DNA from: SZUA-100 sp965248135 | GTDB taxonomy: Bacteria > Pseudomonadota > Alphaproteobacteria > Rhizobiales > Rhizobiaceae | Assembly (NCBI GenBank): GCA_965248135.1 | Contig: CBDFIN010000011.1 | Location: 496,001 to 560,000, forward strand | Reading direction: 5' to 3' | DNA: 64,000 nucleotides | Part shown: positions 18,876-28,352 of the stretch, piece by piece | How positions within the stretch are numbered: the stretch's first letter is position 1 | Layout of the letters: the number at the start of each line of letters is the position of its first letter | The notes under the pieces: generated by a model | Seen by the model: the letters and a program-made list of their open reading frames with translations, nothing else | Database searches by the model: none | What the model was told of the DNA's origin: nothing | Made by a program: the position numbers and the translations under genes

Positions 18876-18908
18876 AACGCCGCCCGCCAGTCGCTTTGCA
18901 ACGTTTGG

Positions 18909-19052
18909 TTATGCGCCCGGGAAATACCGCTCGACGAACAACTTGATATTGTCTTCCATTGCAACGTCACAGTCCTCCAAATATCTGCACCCCGCACATC
19001 CAATCGCAACCGGGTCCGTTCCGGCGTGGCACACAATAACACCTTCAGCCAT
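18909..19052 (-). CDS. Small cysteine-rich hypothetical, possibly truncated
   Basis: A 47-residue frame, ATG at 19052, stop at 18909. It contains one Cys-His pair (VCHAG) and three clustered Cys (IGCAGCRYLEDCD) and ends YFPGA. The frame stays open upstream into the ISAs1 fragment that begins a few bases away, so this could be the tail of a gene cut by the insertion. I do not recognise the family. Only the cysteine spacing and the abrupt upstream boundary support it. Confidence 0.3.
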   Translation of the reverse strand: MAEGVIVCHAGTDPVAIGCAGCRYLEDCDVAMEDNIKLFVERYFPGA

Positions 19053-19056
19053 CTGC

Positions 19057-19460
19057 CACGGCAATCGCATTTCAAAAGTTGCTTGGGAGTGACCGCAGGA
19101 ATTCGTCGTTTTATCCTGCGCGCTTGAATTTGACGCGGTTTGATCCCTTGTCCTGATTTGCCTTTATGATGTTTAATGCGATGCGTCTGAGGGCTGCAAA
19201 GTTGATTGGTGCGTTGTCTTTGCGAGCGCGATATCGGTCATCGTTCATAATGATATCAAGCGACCAGTGGAGGCTGTTTTCGATTGCCCAATGACCTTGG
19301 ATAATGGTTGCAGCTTCCCGCGCTTGTGGGCGTTTTGACATGAGACAAACGCGCTCGCAGCGGCTTGATTTTCCACCCATCTCGCGCGTCGAAATGACAT
19401 GGACGAAGGCCTTGAGGCCTGGCCATTTGCGGGTGTCGTCAAGATATTGCGTAGTGCTGT
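19057..19460 (-). pseudogene. Truncated ISAs1-family transposase fragment
   Basis: Matches the C-terminal third of the complete ISAs1 transposase at 25624-26724 almost residue for residue (STTQYLDD, ENSLHWSLDIIMNDD, NFAALRRIALNIIKANQD). The Trp after KFKRAG is replaced by a stop, and the N-terminal two thirds are missing. The terminal sequence GCAATCGCATTT near 19060 equals the end of the complete copy. The upstream side joins directly to an IS21 istA relic. Confidence 0.85.
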
Positions 19461-19987
19461 GCGTATTCCGGAATGCGCAGTGCTGTATGCCTTGGCAAAA
19501 ACCGCGTCTGAATGGGGCAAGGTCATCGCAAAATAATGAAGCTTGCACTCCACTGCACATTCCACACCGCCGATAAACCCAAGTGTCTCGCCAAAATCAA
19601 CCTGGGCATGGCCAGGGCATGTGACAGAGGTACAAATACTTCCCGATTCCGACGCTTGGCCTCCCGCACGTAATCCGTCACAATCGTAATGCCACCGGTA
19701 AAACCATGCTCGTCACGAATCCGTTCGTAAATCCGCTTCGCCGTGTGGCGCCGCTTCTTGATCCGGTTCTTATCTTCATTGAGAATTTGATCGATGATAC
19801 CAACAAATGCATCAAGCTTGGGACGTGCAGGGGCTCTATCTCGACGATAACCCGGTGGTAGGCGTTGCTTCAAAATCTTCGAAACTGTCTTACGGTCTAT
19901 TCCAAATCGACGAGCAGTTTCACGTTCACTCACGCCTTCAACATGGCAAGACCGCCTAACACGCACATATAAATCCACAGAATACAT
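19461..19987 (-). pseudogene. Frameshifted IS21-family istA relic
   Basis: Start of an IS21 transposase: helix-turn-helix SERETARRFGIDRKTVSKIL, then RHTAKRIYERIRDEHGF. After VPLSHA near 19612 the frame shifts; in the next frame PGHAQVDFGE, GGVECAVECKLHYFA and LPHSDAVFAKAY continue the istA core. The coding sequence stops where it meets the ISAs1 fragment around 19460. No istB is found. Inactive remnant. Confidence 0.82.
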
Positions 19988-20019
19988 CCCCCGACTCTCT
20001 GTAAACGAAAAGCCTTAGG

Positions 20020-20255
20020 GTGGCGGAATTTTACTCCGCGACGATCAGAGAATTCGACCGTTTCTGTGATCCATTATTGCTCCGGGATTTACAATTACAG
20101 ACTCTTATAAATCGTCAGCAGCTTGATCGGCAACAGCTTCAACACGAGGTACGGTCAATGCGTTTTCGTCATGTTCTCGGCATCAAAAAACTCAACTGCG
20201 ATATGGCGACATTCGTGAAACTTTCGTCAGTGCAAAAGGATGTTGCAATCCAGCA
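20020..20255 (+). pseudogene. Short reading frame interrupted by the IS66 element
   Basis: A GTG-started frame (AEFYSATIREFDRF, then Gln-rich LINRQQLDRQQLQHEV) reaches the IS66 target site. If the element and one copy of its 8-bp duplication are removed, the frame continues at 24152 as a Gln/Arg/His-rich tail ending GPTLD and a stop near 24211, about 98 residues in all. That the frame stays open across the empty site is suggestive only. No family recognised; it may be chance. Confidence 0.3.
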
Positions 20256-20348
20256 AATAGAGCGTAAGCGCTGTTCCGTCCCCACCTTCCATTTATCATT
20301 TTGGTCGGTTATTTTCCCTGACATGTTGATCTGTCAGTGGAGGTTTTT

Positions 20349-20795
20349 GTGGGAGTACAAAGTGATGTCCGTTTGGAGTACATTGATCGGATGGAGGTTT
20401 TGGCTGACCCGACTGGTCGACGCATATGGCGCGATGCAGTAAAGGGGCGACTTGTTGCTGAAACTATGGTTCCTGGGGTCAGTGTTCGCGAGGTAGCTGA
20501 GCGTAATGCCTTGCGGCCCAACCGTCTGTCGACGTGGCGCAGTTTGGCAAAACAGGGCAAGCTGGTGGTTCCTGATCTGGCCGGTGCTGATTTTGCATCA
20601 GAATTTGCCCTGGCAACAAAAATGGCACCAAAGAGTGTGGATTTCGCAGAAGTTGTTTTGGATGATGGCGGATCGACCACAACTGATCTTAAACCTATTG
20701 AGATGGAAACGGGCGGCGTGAAGCTGCGCCTTGATGCCAATACCGGTGCCCACCGGATTGCCGAACTTGTTTGTGCTCTGAAGGCTCACTTGTGA
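20349..20795 (+). CDS. IS66 TnpA (orf1)
   Basis: Small accessory protein of IS66 elements, 148 residues. QSDVRLEYIDRMEVL, PTGRRIW and the helix-turn-helix-like VPGVSVREVAERNALRPNRLSTWRSLA are typical. A GTG at 20349 behind GGAGG is the likely start. The stop overlaps the tnpB start (GTGA), so the two are translationally coupled. Confidence 0.88.
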   Translation: MGVQSDVRLEYIDRMEVLADPTGRRIWRDAVKGRLVAETMVPGVSVREVAERNALRPNRLSTWRSLAKQGKLVVPDLAGADFASEFALATKMAPKSVDFAEVVLDDGGSTTTDLKPIEMETGGVKLRLDANTGAHRIAELVCALKAHL

Positions 20796-21145
20796 TTTTC
20801 CCTACCAACGGCGTGCGTATTGTTGTGGCCACCGCACCTGTAGATTTTCGCAAGGGTCATGACGGACTTGCGGCATTGGTATCAAATGAATTGGACAAGA
20901 ACCCGTTTACGGGCACGGTATTTATATTCCGGGCCAAACGCCCGGATCGTTTGAAACTATTGTACTGGGATGGCTCGGGCCTGGTGATGGCCTACAAGCG
21001 GCTAGAAGATCATGTGTTTGCCTGGCCTGCCATTCGTGATGGTTTGATGAAGCTGAACCATGCCCAGTTTGAGGCTCTGTTTGCTGGCCTCGACTGGCGC
21101 AAAGTACGGGCTGTCAACACGCGGGTACCAACTGCGGCAGAGTGA
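20792..21145 (+). CDS. IS66 TnpB (orf2)
   Basis: Accessory protein of IS66 elements, 117 residues. The family signature is clear: PVDFRKGHDGLAALV, GTVFIFRAKRPDRLKLLYWDGSG, and WPAIRDGLMKL. GTG start overlapping the tnpA stop by four bases. Needed for IS66 transposition; exact biochemical role not established here. Confidence 0.92.
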   Translation: MIFPTNGVRIVVATAPVDFRKGHDGLAALVSNELDKNPFTGTVFIFRAKRPDRLKLLYWDGSGLVMAYKRLEDHVFAWPAIRDGLMKLNHAQFEALFAGLDWRKVRAVNTRVPTAAE

Positions 21146-21199
21146 ATCAGGGCGGCATTCGAGCGCGTAAATCAGGGGTGGTTCTGCTATAAATCAACG

Positions 21200-22612
21200 A
21201 TGATTGATTTGGCCGACCTACCCAATGATGTGGATGCATTAAAAACGATTATTGCTGGGCACGATGAACGTATTGCGCAGTTGGAAGTGCTGATTAAGGC
21301 CTTCAAACAAGCGATGTTCGGTCGTAAATCCGAGAAGCTCAATGCCGATCAGTTTGAATTTGCACTGGAAGATATCGAGACGGCAATTGAGGCTGTGAAA
21401 GCCGAACAAGATGCCAGTGAGTTTACTTCTGGGTCCAGGACCAAAAAACCCCGAGCGGCAAACCGCGGGTCTTTACCCAAACATCTGCCACGCATCGAAA
21501 AGATTATAGAGCTCGAGGATAAGGGTTGCTCTTGTGGCGGTCAGATGCATGTGATTGGCGAGGATGTATCAGAGCGTCTGGATGTGATCCCTGCTCAGTT
21601 CAGGGTCATTGTCACCCGCCGTCCCAAATATGCCTGCCGCTCATGCGAAAACGGCATTACCCAGATGCCAGCCCCGGCGCATCTGGTCGAGGGTGGTCTA
21701 CCTACTGAAGCTCTGGTTGCCCATGTACTTGTCTCCAAATATGCGGATCATTTGCCGCTCTATCGTCAGGCTCAGATTTACAACCGCCAGGGCATTGATC
21801 TGGATCGCTCGACGCTGGCAAACTGGGTGGGCAAAGCAGCTTTTGAGTTAAAGCCCGTGTTTGAATGCCTGATGGCCGATTTGAAGCAATCCACCAAACT
21901 CTATATGGATGAAACCCGCGCCCCGGTTCTTGACCCGGGCAGGCGCAAAACCAAAACCGGTTACTTTTGGGCACTGGCGCGTGATGACAGGCCGTGGTGC
22001 GGCGATGATCCACCAGGTGTTGCCTATTGCTATGCACCCGGACGCAGTGGGAAATATGCGGAAGCTATCTTGCAGGGCTTCAGCGGCGTTTTGCAGGTTG
22101 ATGGCTATGCCGGTTACAACCGCCTACTCAAGCGAACTGACAGGCAAATTCAGCTGGCCTATTGCTGGGCTCATGCACGGCGCAAACTGCATGAGGTTGC
22201 TAAAAACAGCACCGCACCCATTGCCGAGGAAGGGCTCAAACGCATTGGCGAACTCTATCGTATTGAGGTTGACATCCGTGGTCAAAGTTCTGATGAACGC
22301 CTTGCTGCGCGACAGAAACGAACCGTCCCGCGAATAGAAGCATTTGAACTATGGCTCACCGGGCAGCGCGCTCGCGTCTCAGGCAAATCTCCCTTGGGCG
22401 AGGCGTTACGTTATATTGCGAGATTTTGGCAGGGGTTAATCCTGTTCACCAGTGATGGCCGCATCGAGATCGATAACAACGCAGTCGAACGCACTATGCG
22501 ACCGATCGCGCTTAATCGCAAAAACGCGCTATTTGCCGGTCATGATGCCGGTGCTAAAAACTGGGGCATTATCTCATCCCTGATAGAAACTGCCAAACTC
22601 AATAAAATTGAG
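21200..22612 (+). pseudogene. IS66 TnpC transposase, split by ISNCY insertion
   Basis: DDE transposase. The N-terminal leucine-zipper-like part and GRKSEKL, the zinc-finger-like CSCGGQM and YACRSCENG, and the catalytic core (LYMDETRAPV, LQVDGYAGYNRL, GRIEIDNNAVERTMRP) are present up to LNKIE at 22612. The ISNCY element then enters; the last 34 residues (PHAYLTTTLQAI to NYAATV) resume at 24034 and stop at 24135. Read through the insertion the frame ends after ECQ, so only the extreme C-terminus is lost; activity is uncertain. Confidence 0.9.
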
Positions 22613-24033
22613 TGTCAGTAGCACATCAGTTGTCCGCTTTATGTAGCACGTGATTTGTCCGGTTTTAGGATGCTCTCAAAAGGAGGGTGTTTGATGAACC
22701 GGACTTCATGGTTACAGGAAAGACGGATGGAGAAGTTTATTGATGTGTTATCTCGATATGAAGAAAAGCGGCTTTCGGGACATGATGCGGCAGAGATTTT
22801 AGGGATGTCGGAGCGGACATTCCGCCGTTATCGCAGGCGCTATGAGGATTGCGGTTCTGATGGGCTCAATGACCGCCGGTTGGGCAAGAAGTCGGTGCGT
22901 GCGGTGCCTGCCGACGAAACCTCATGGATGCTTGAGCAATATGAGACGCGCTATATGGGCTGGAATGTGAAGCATTTTCATGATCATCTGGTCAAGCATC
23001 ATAATTTCAACTGGGGTTACACCTGGACGAAGACCCGGTTGCAGCGCTCAGGGTTGGTGATTGCGGTCTGCGGGCGCGGCATTCACCGGCGCAAGAGGCC
23101 GCGCAGGCCATGTACCGGTATGATGTTGCATCAGGATGGTTCGACCCATGAATGGCTTGAGGGCAAACCTAAGCTTGACCTGATTGTGACCATGGATGAT
23201 GCGACATCAAAGGTTTATTCGGCCTTTCTGGTTGAGGAAGAAGGAACAATGTCCAGCTTTCGCGGGTTTTTGGATGTGTTTGAGTGTCACGGCCTGCCCT
23301 GTTCAATCTATACGGATCGCGGCAGTCACTATTTTCACACGCCCAAGGCCGGTGAGAAGGTCGATAAAACCCGGCTTACCCAAGTGGGCCGCGCCTTTCA
23401 TCAGTTGGGCATTGAGCATATCGCCGCCTATTCGCCGGAAGCCCGTGGCCGATCGGAGCGCGCCTTTCAGACCTTCCAGGATCGCCTCGTCAATGAATTG
23501 AAGCTCCATGACATCACCGATATGGCCGTGGCCAACCGCTATATCACGGAAATCTACCTGCCGGATCACAATGCTCGCTTTAGCGTTGCGGCTGAAGACG
23601 AGACAAGTGCTTTTGTGCCGGTCGCTGTCCCGGCAGTCTTACGCGATATTATGTGCGTGCAGAGCGGGCGCATCGTGCGCAGGGACAATACAGTTTCGTA
23701 CAACAATTTGGTCCTGCAACTGCCGCAGAGCCTCATCCGTCATCACTATGTCAAGGCCAGGGTGCGGGTGCATGAATACTCAGATGACACAATGGCTATC
23801 TTCCATGGCCCCGGCAAAATTGCTACATATTCAAAACAAGGAGAGATTATCACCAGGCAGAAAACCCAAAAAGCAGCGTGAACCTTTTCGGCGCGAAAGC
23901 ATTGATGAACAAGCCTCCAGTCGCCTCCGGCTCCTTACAGCTTGCCCATCAATGCTTAAAACAGAAGCGGACAATTAGTGTGCTACCAAAACCGGCCAAC
24001 TCTATTAGCTACTAACAACTCAATAAAATTGAG
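22597..24033 (+). mobile_element. ISNCY (IS1202-like) element nested in IS66, 16-bp target duplication
   Basis: The element spans 22613-24017 (1,405 bp). The 16-bp ACTCAATAAAATTGAG flanks it at 22597-22612 and 24018-24033. Ends match imperfectly: left TGTCAGTAGCACATCAG, right (reverse complement) TGTTAGTAGCTAATAGAG. Each end also holds two spaced copies of a GTAGCAC...TTGTCCG module, probably transposase-binding sites. Long target duplications are known for IS1202-like elements. One transposase gene is carried. Confidence 0.9.
22694..23881 (+). CDS. ISNCY-family transposase
   Basis: DDE transposase of 395 residues if started at the ATG at 22694 behind AAAAGGAGG; a frame extension to 22655 exists. 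N-terminal helix-turn-helix: RLSGHDAAEILGMSERTFRRY followed by DRRLGKKS. The catalytic core shows MLHQDGSTHEW and LDLIVTMDDATSK (first Asp), IYTDRGSHYF (second Asp) and SPEARGRSERAF (Glu). GWNVKHFHDHL is characteristic of this ISNCY subgroup. The frame is intact, so the element may be active. Confidence 0.9.
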   Translation: MNRTSWLQERRMEKFIDVLSRYEEKRLSGHDAAEILGMSERTFRRYRRRYEDCGSDGLNDRRLGKKSVRAVPADETSWMLEQYETRYMGWNVKHFHDHLVKHHNFNWGYTWTKTRLQRSGLVIAVCGRGIHRRKRPRRPCTGMMLHQDGSTHEWLEGKPKLDLIVTMDDATSKVYSAFLVEEEGTMSSFRGFLDVFECHGLPCSIYTDRGSHYFHTPKAGEKVDKTRLTQVGRAFHQLGIEHIAAYSPEARGRSERAFQTFQDRLVNELKLHDITDMAVANRYITEIYLPDHNARFSVAAEDETSAFVPVAVPAVLRDIMCVQSGRIVRRDNTVSYNNLVLQLPQSLIRHHYVKARVRVHEYSDDTMAIFHGPGKIATYSKQGEIITRQKTQKAA

Positions 24034-24349
24034 CCGCATGCCTACCTGACCACCACACTCCAGGCAATACTCAATGGCCACAAGCAAAGCCAGATCGAGC
24101 AACTCCTGCCATGGAACTATGCCGCAACCGTGTGATCGGTGCATCGCTTACAATAGAGCAGCGAAAACAACAAAAACGTCACCGCCACCGATACCGTGGC
24201 CCGACACTGGATTGATTCGAGAGCCAACTAAGAGAAATTTAAAATAGAGAAAAACGTACGATGGCTTGAATTCGACGTAAGTAACCCAAAAAACCATGAA
24301 CTGATCAGCGTGAAGACAAGACAACGAATACGCCTTTATCTAACGCCCC

Positions 24350-25553
24350 TTCAACATTGAAATGCAACATTTTGCTCACATTCCTTTGAAAAGGCCTCAT
24401 ATGGGGTTTTGTATTCGAGACATTTTCTTGGACGTTGGTTCAGCTTGTCTTCGACGATCTGAACTTCGGCTTTTGTCAGCTTAGTGAAATCGGTACCCTT
24501 TGGGAAGTATTGGCGAACAAGACCGTTGGTATGTTCGTTGAGGCCGCGCTGCCATGAGTGATAGGGCTTGGCGAAATAGATGTCGCATTGCAATATTTTG
24601 GCGATCTTTTTGTGCCCGGCGAATTCTTTGCCATTGTCATACGTGATGGTTTTGATGAACGCTTTGAGCTTTGAAAGCGTCTTGCCGCAGGCCTTTTGCA
24701 CGCTGTCCTTTGATTTGTCGCGCAACAGAACCAGCTTGGTGTATTTTGATTTTCGATCGACATGAGAAAGAATGGCACCCTTGTGGTTTTTGCCGATGAT
24801 AGTATCGCCCTCCCAGTCGCCAACACGGCTTTTGGTTTCGACGATTTCGGGACGTTCCTCAATGTCAACCCGCCCTGGAATGAGGCCGCGACCGGCTGTT
24901 TTCGTGCCGCGTCGATTGTATTTTTTGCCGCGATGGCGCAGGCAAGTCCATAATTTGCCACCCTTTTTTTTGTCCGCCCAGATGTGGCGGTAAATCCACT
25001 CGTGTGAGACGAAGAGCCCGTTTCGAGCCAGCCAGCCGCTGATCTGATCGGGGCTCCACTGCCATTTCGTCAGCAGGCTTTCAATGAGTTCGACGCGCTC
25101 AACGGTCATTTTACGCGGCACACAAGAGGCCTTTTTGCGCCGCTCACACGCCTTGTCATGCGCTTGTTTAAAGCGATAACCACATTTGCCCTTGTTGCGC
25201 TGCAACTCTCGGGTGATAGTCGAACGCTCAACGCCAATCTGGCGGGCAATTTGGGCGCGGCAGAGACCGGTTTGCAAAAGTGTGTAAATCTGGCATCTTT
25301 GATCATAGGCCAGATGGTGATGTCCTTTGGGCATAATATCCTCCGTGAGATGTGGTGTCCCATACGAGGATTGCAGCCATCTGGCTAAATAATCAAAGGC
25401 ATAATGGAATGGTTTGACGAGTTTTGCGGATTTTCCGGTCGGCCTCAAGGGTGCTGCGCATCGCTACGCGACAATGCCCTTGACCCCGCCCACCAAATCC
25501 GCAAACCAAAATCATATTCCATCAGCAAACAAATGTTGCGTTTCGGAGTTGAA
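24350..25553 (-). mobile_element. IS30-family element
   Basis: Bounded by imperfect inverted repeats: TTCAACATTGAAATGCAAC at 24350 and, as reverse complement, TTCAACTCCGAAACGCAAC ending at 25553. The dinucleotide CC lies outside both ends and could be the 2-bp duplication. One transposase gene on the minus strand. The 190 bp between this element and the IS66 right duplication (24160-24349) holds no gene I can support apart from the short tail of an interrupted frame. Confidence 0.8.
24351..25334 (-). CDS. IS30-family transposase
   Basis: 327 residues from the ATG at 25334 (MPKGHHHLAYDQRC); a longer frame to 25448 lacks family similarity. N-terminal helix-turn-helix: LCRAQIARQIGVERSTITREL. 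Catalytic DDE core: VGDWEGDTIIG (first Asp), ITYDNGKEFAGH (second Asp) and LNEHTNGLVRQYFPKGTDF (Glu), closing with LNQRPRKCLEYKTPYEAF. Intact frame, stop directly inside the terminal repeat. Confidence 0.93.
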   Translation of the reverse strand: MPKGHHHLAYDQRCQIYTLLQTGLCRAQIARQIGVERSTITRELQRNKGKCGYRFKQAHDKACERRKKASCVPRKMTVERVELIESLLTKWQWSPDQISGWLARNGLFVSHEWIYRHIWADKKKGGKLWTCLRHRGKKYNRRGTKTAGRGLIPGRVDIEERPEIVETKSRVGDWEGDTIIGKNHKGAILSHVDRKSKYTKLVLLRDKSKDSVQKACGKTLSKLKAFIKTITYDNGKEFAGHKKIAKILQCDIYFAKPYHSWQRGLNEHTNGLVRQYFPKGTDFTKLTKAEVQIVEDKLNQRPRKCLEYKTPYEAFSKECEQNVAFQC

Positions 25554-25598
25554 CCGGGGTAATGATATCCTTGCTCTTATTACAGTTCAAGTTTTACT

Positions 25599-26811
25599 CG
25601 TAGGTATTCAGGGCAATCGCATTTCAAAAGTTGTTTAGGAGTGAAAGCAGGAAATCATCATTCCAGCCAGCGCGTTTGAATTTTACGCGGTTTGATCCCT
25701 TGTCCTGATTTGCCTTTATGATGTTTAGTGCGATACGTCTGAGGGCTGCAAAATTGATCGGTGCGTTGTCTTTGCGAGCGCGATGGAGATCATCATTCAT
25801 AATGACATCAAGCGACCAGTGAAGGCTGTTTTCAATTTGCCAATGCCCCCGAATAATGGTTGCAGCTTCCTGCGCTTGTGGGGGTTTTGACATGAGATAA
25901 ACGCGTTCGTAGCGGCTTGATTTTCCGTTCATTTCACGTGTTGAAGTGACATGGACGAAGGTCTTGAGGCTTGGCCATTTGTGTGTGTCGTCAAGATATT
26001 GCGTAGTGCTGTAGACATGGTAACATCGCTCTTCAATGCGGCCATGGTTGGCGTCAGTTGAGATATATTCGTCAATATAATCAGTCTCTTGATCATCAAT
26101 GAAGGCCCGCACATCCGCCTGCATATCGCCCTGATTGCCCTTCAGTTGCACACAGTAATCGCCGCCTTCACGCACGATCAACTCACAGGTCTCGCGTTGG
26201 CAATGCAGCGCGTCAGCAGTGATCGTCATGCCCTTGATGTCGAGCATTTTGATCAACTCACGTAGGGCCAAAATCTCGCCACCACCCTTGGCACTTTCGA
26301 TAATACCGAGGCTCAAACGAGCCCCATGCGCAAAGGCGGTCACCACGTTCAGGCCGGATTGATTGGCGGCCCTGTCAAAGGTGCGACGCATCTCTTTGCC
26401 GTCAATGGCGATGGCGGGTTGGGCATCGCGTGCCTGGGCAAAATCAGCACGGAACTTCTCAAACAGGCGTTGAAAGCTTGCGGGCTTAAGCAACCGAAAC
26501 AGCCGTGAAAACGTGTCGTGACACGGCGTGCCATTCGGCAATTCGAGAAAATCGCGCAGAAATTCTTCCTTCGCATGGCCAAAATCGGCCATATCCACCG
26601 CAGTTTCGCCGCCACACAAGGCACATAAAAGGCTGATTGTCATGATGTCACAAAACTTGTGACGGCAGGCATTGCCCGTGCGTGGATCGTCTATATCATT
26701 GAAATAGCTTATGATTGTTGACATCTTGAGGCTCCATATCGTGATGGAACCTCAAGAATCTATTCAGGCATATTTGTCAAACCCCAAATGCGATTCCCCT
26801 GCGTAGGTATT
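25599..26811 (-). mobile_element. Complete ISAs1-family element with 10-bp target duplication
   Basis: Element 25609-26801 (1,193 bp). Ends are CAGGGCAATCGCATTT and, in reverse complement, CAGGGGAATCGCATTT. CGTAGGTATT is duplicated at 25599-25608 and 26802-26811. Intact transposase inside. Its C-terminal part is nearly identical to the relic at 19057-19460, so two related copies once lived here. Confidence 0.93.
25624..26724 (-). CDS. ISAs1-family transposase
   Basis: 366 residues with an N-terminal DDE_Tnp_1-associated segment (FNDIDDPRTGNACRHKF, CALCGGETAVDMADFG) and a DDE core: AIDGKEMRRTFD (first Asp), GMTITADALHCQ (second Asp), and the C-terminal WQIENSLHWSLDV with the conserved Glu, plus RRIALNIIK. 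Frame is intact, stop just inside the left end of the element. Confidence 0.93.
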   Translation of the reverse strand: MSTIISYFNDIDDPRTGNACRHKFCDIMTISLLCALCGGETAVDMADFGHAKEEFLRDFLELPNGTPCHDTFSRLFRLLKPASFQRLFEKFRADFAQARDAQPAIAIDGKEMRRTFDRAANQSGLNVVTAFAHGARLSLGIIESAKGGGEILALRELIKMLDIKGMTITADALHCQRETCELIVREGGDYCVQLKGNQGDMQADVRAFIDDQETDYIDEYISTDANHGRIEERCYHVYSTTQYLDDTHKWPSLKTFVHVTSTREMNGKSSRYERVYLMSKPPQAQEAATIIRGHWQIENSLHWSLDVIMNDDLHRARKDNAPINFAALRRIALNIIKANQDKGSNRVKFKRAGWNDDFLLSLLNNF

Positions 26812-26852
26812 ATGGATAACAAATCAAATTGTCCACGCAGCAATCGCCATAG

Positions 26853-28352
26853 TTAGTGAATTGCAGCTTGCAATATTTTCTCAGCAGAGGCTTCGTAGCG
26901 GGAAAATTCTGCAACAATTGTCCCTCCTTTTGCCACCAGAATGCGGTCTGATACATCTAGGATTTCAGGCAAATAAGAGGAAATCACCACAACGCCAGCG
27001 CCGCTGTCAGCAATATTCCTAATGATATCGCGAATTTCAGCTATCGTACCAACATCAACTCCCCGTGTAGGCTCATCAAATATGACAAGCTCGGGTGCCT
27101 GAATAAGCGTCTTGGCGATCACCACTTTTTGCTGATTGCCACCGGACAGTTTTTGTACAGTTTGATGTTTACCAATGCCTCTGATTGATAGCTTTTCTTG
27201 CAACGCTAAAACCTTTGGTTTCAGTGAGTTTCGATTAACCAAAAAGCTGCTCTTCGCCCATTTCGCTAACCAGCCCAATGACACGTTTTCAACAACACTC
27301 ATAGTTTCGAAAAATCCATCAATTTTCCGATCCTCGGTTACATACGCTATGCCGTCCTGAATGGCTTGTGCGGGAAGTTTGTAACGAATCTCCTTTTCAT
27401 TAAGATAGATACGGCCGCCACCAAAATTGCGTTTGATTTGCCCAACAATCACTTTAGCAATTTCGCTTCGCCCCGATCCAATCAGCCCGGCGATTCCAGT
27501 GACCTCACCGGGGTAAACTGAAAACGACATATTATTGACCATATTGCCCATTCGCACATCTTCAACCCTCAACACCGGTTTGCGTGCACGAGTTTTGGCA
27601 AGCGTTGTGGGCTTTGCAGGAGCATCTCTTGAAATAGCTTGCCCAACCATGTGGTTGATCAAGCTCGCGCGATTAAAGGCGTTGGCATCTCCTGTAGTAA
27701 TTTTCTTTCCGTTGCGCAAAACGGTGATGCGGTCCGCATGATTCAGTGCTTCTTCAAGCGCGTGAGATATAAAAATCATCGCGACGCCTTTTTGGCGAAG
27801 ATCGTTCATCAGATAGAAAAGATGATCCGTTTCTTCGGGCGTCAGTGCTGCCGTCGGCTCGTCCAGAATGACAATACGTGACTTGTTGTAGACAGCGCGA
27901 GCAATCTCAACCATTTGCCGTTGCGCCGCACTTAAAGCGCCGGCTTTCTTAGCCGGGTCAATATTAAAATTAAGTGAGCGCAGTAACTGGCGCGCTTCAT
28001 TACGAAGCGAACGGGCGGAATTGAAGAGCCGTTCGCGGCCCAGCGCCATATTCTGCGCTACTGAAAGCTGTGGCACCAAGCTCGTCTCCTGAAACACCAT
28101 GGAAATACCTTTATCAAAAGCATCGCGTGGCGATTTCAGATCAAAGGGTTCATCTTCGAAAGTGAGAGCACCTCGATCGAGGGTAACAACCCCGGCAATG
28201 GCCTTACATAGTGTAGATTTTCCAGCACCGTTTTCACCAACCAGCGCGTGAATTTCACCGGGACGCAAGTCAAAATCAACCGCGTCAATGGCCGGAAAAC
28301 CGCTATAGAGTTTAGTGGCATTTTGTACGCGAAGAAAAGATGATTCCGTCAT
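26853..28352 (-). CDS. Duplicated sugar ABC ATPase (RbsA type)
   Basis: 499 residues, two ATPase domains. NBD1: Walker A GENGAGKST, signature LSAAQRQMVEIARA, Walker B IVILDEPTAAL. NBD2: Walker A variant GLIGSGRSE (Arg for Lys, common in this family), full LSGGNQQKVVIAKTL and FDEPTRGVD. Last gene of a minus-strand operon with two permeases, a binding protein and two propeller domains. Its start overlaps the stop of the SMP-30-like gene by four bases. The ISAs1 element sits 41 bp past its stop. Confidence 0.92.
   Translation of the reverse strand: MTESSFLRVQNATKLYSGFPAIDAVDFDLRPGEIHALVGENGAGKSTLCKAIAGVVTLDRGALTFEDEPFDLKSPRDAFDKGISMVFQETSLVPQLSVAQNMALGRERLFNSARSLRNEARQLLRSLNFNIDPAKKAGALSAAQRQMVEIARAVYNKSRIVILDEPTAALTPEETDHLFYLMNDLRQKGVAMIFISHALEEALNHADRITVLRNGKKITTGDANAFNRASLINHMVGQAISRDAPAKPTTLAKTRARKPVLRVEDVRMGNMVNNMSFSVYPGEVTGIAGLIGSGRSEIAKVIVGQIKRNFGGGRIYLNEKEIRYKLPAQAIQDGIAYVTEDRKIDGFFETMSVVENVSLGWLAKWAKSSFLVNRNSLKPKVLALQEKLSIRGIGKHQTVQKLSGGNQQKVVIAKTLIQAPELVIFDEPTRGVDVGTIAEIRDIIRNIADSGAGVVVISSYLPEILDVSDRILVAKGGTIVAEFSRYEASAEKILQAAIH

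Larger units (their letters stand above)
20256..24159 (+). mobile_element. IS66-family element with 8-bp target duplication
   Basis: The element runs 20264-24151. The left end GTAAGCGCTGTTCCGTC and the right end (reverse complement GTAAGCGATGCACCGATCAC) are IS66-type termini. Both sides carry the identical 8-bp AATAGAGC (20256-20263 and 24152-24159), the duplication size of IS66. It encodes tnpA, tnpB and tnpC in order. tnpC is itself interrupted by an ISNCY element at 22613-24017, so this copy is probably not autonomous. Confidence 0.93.
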
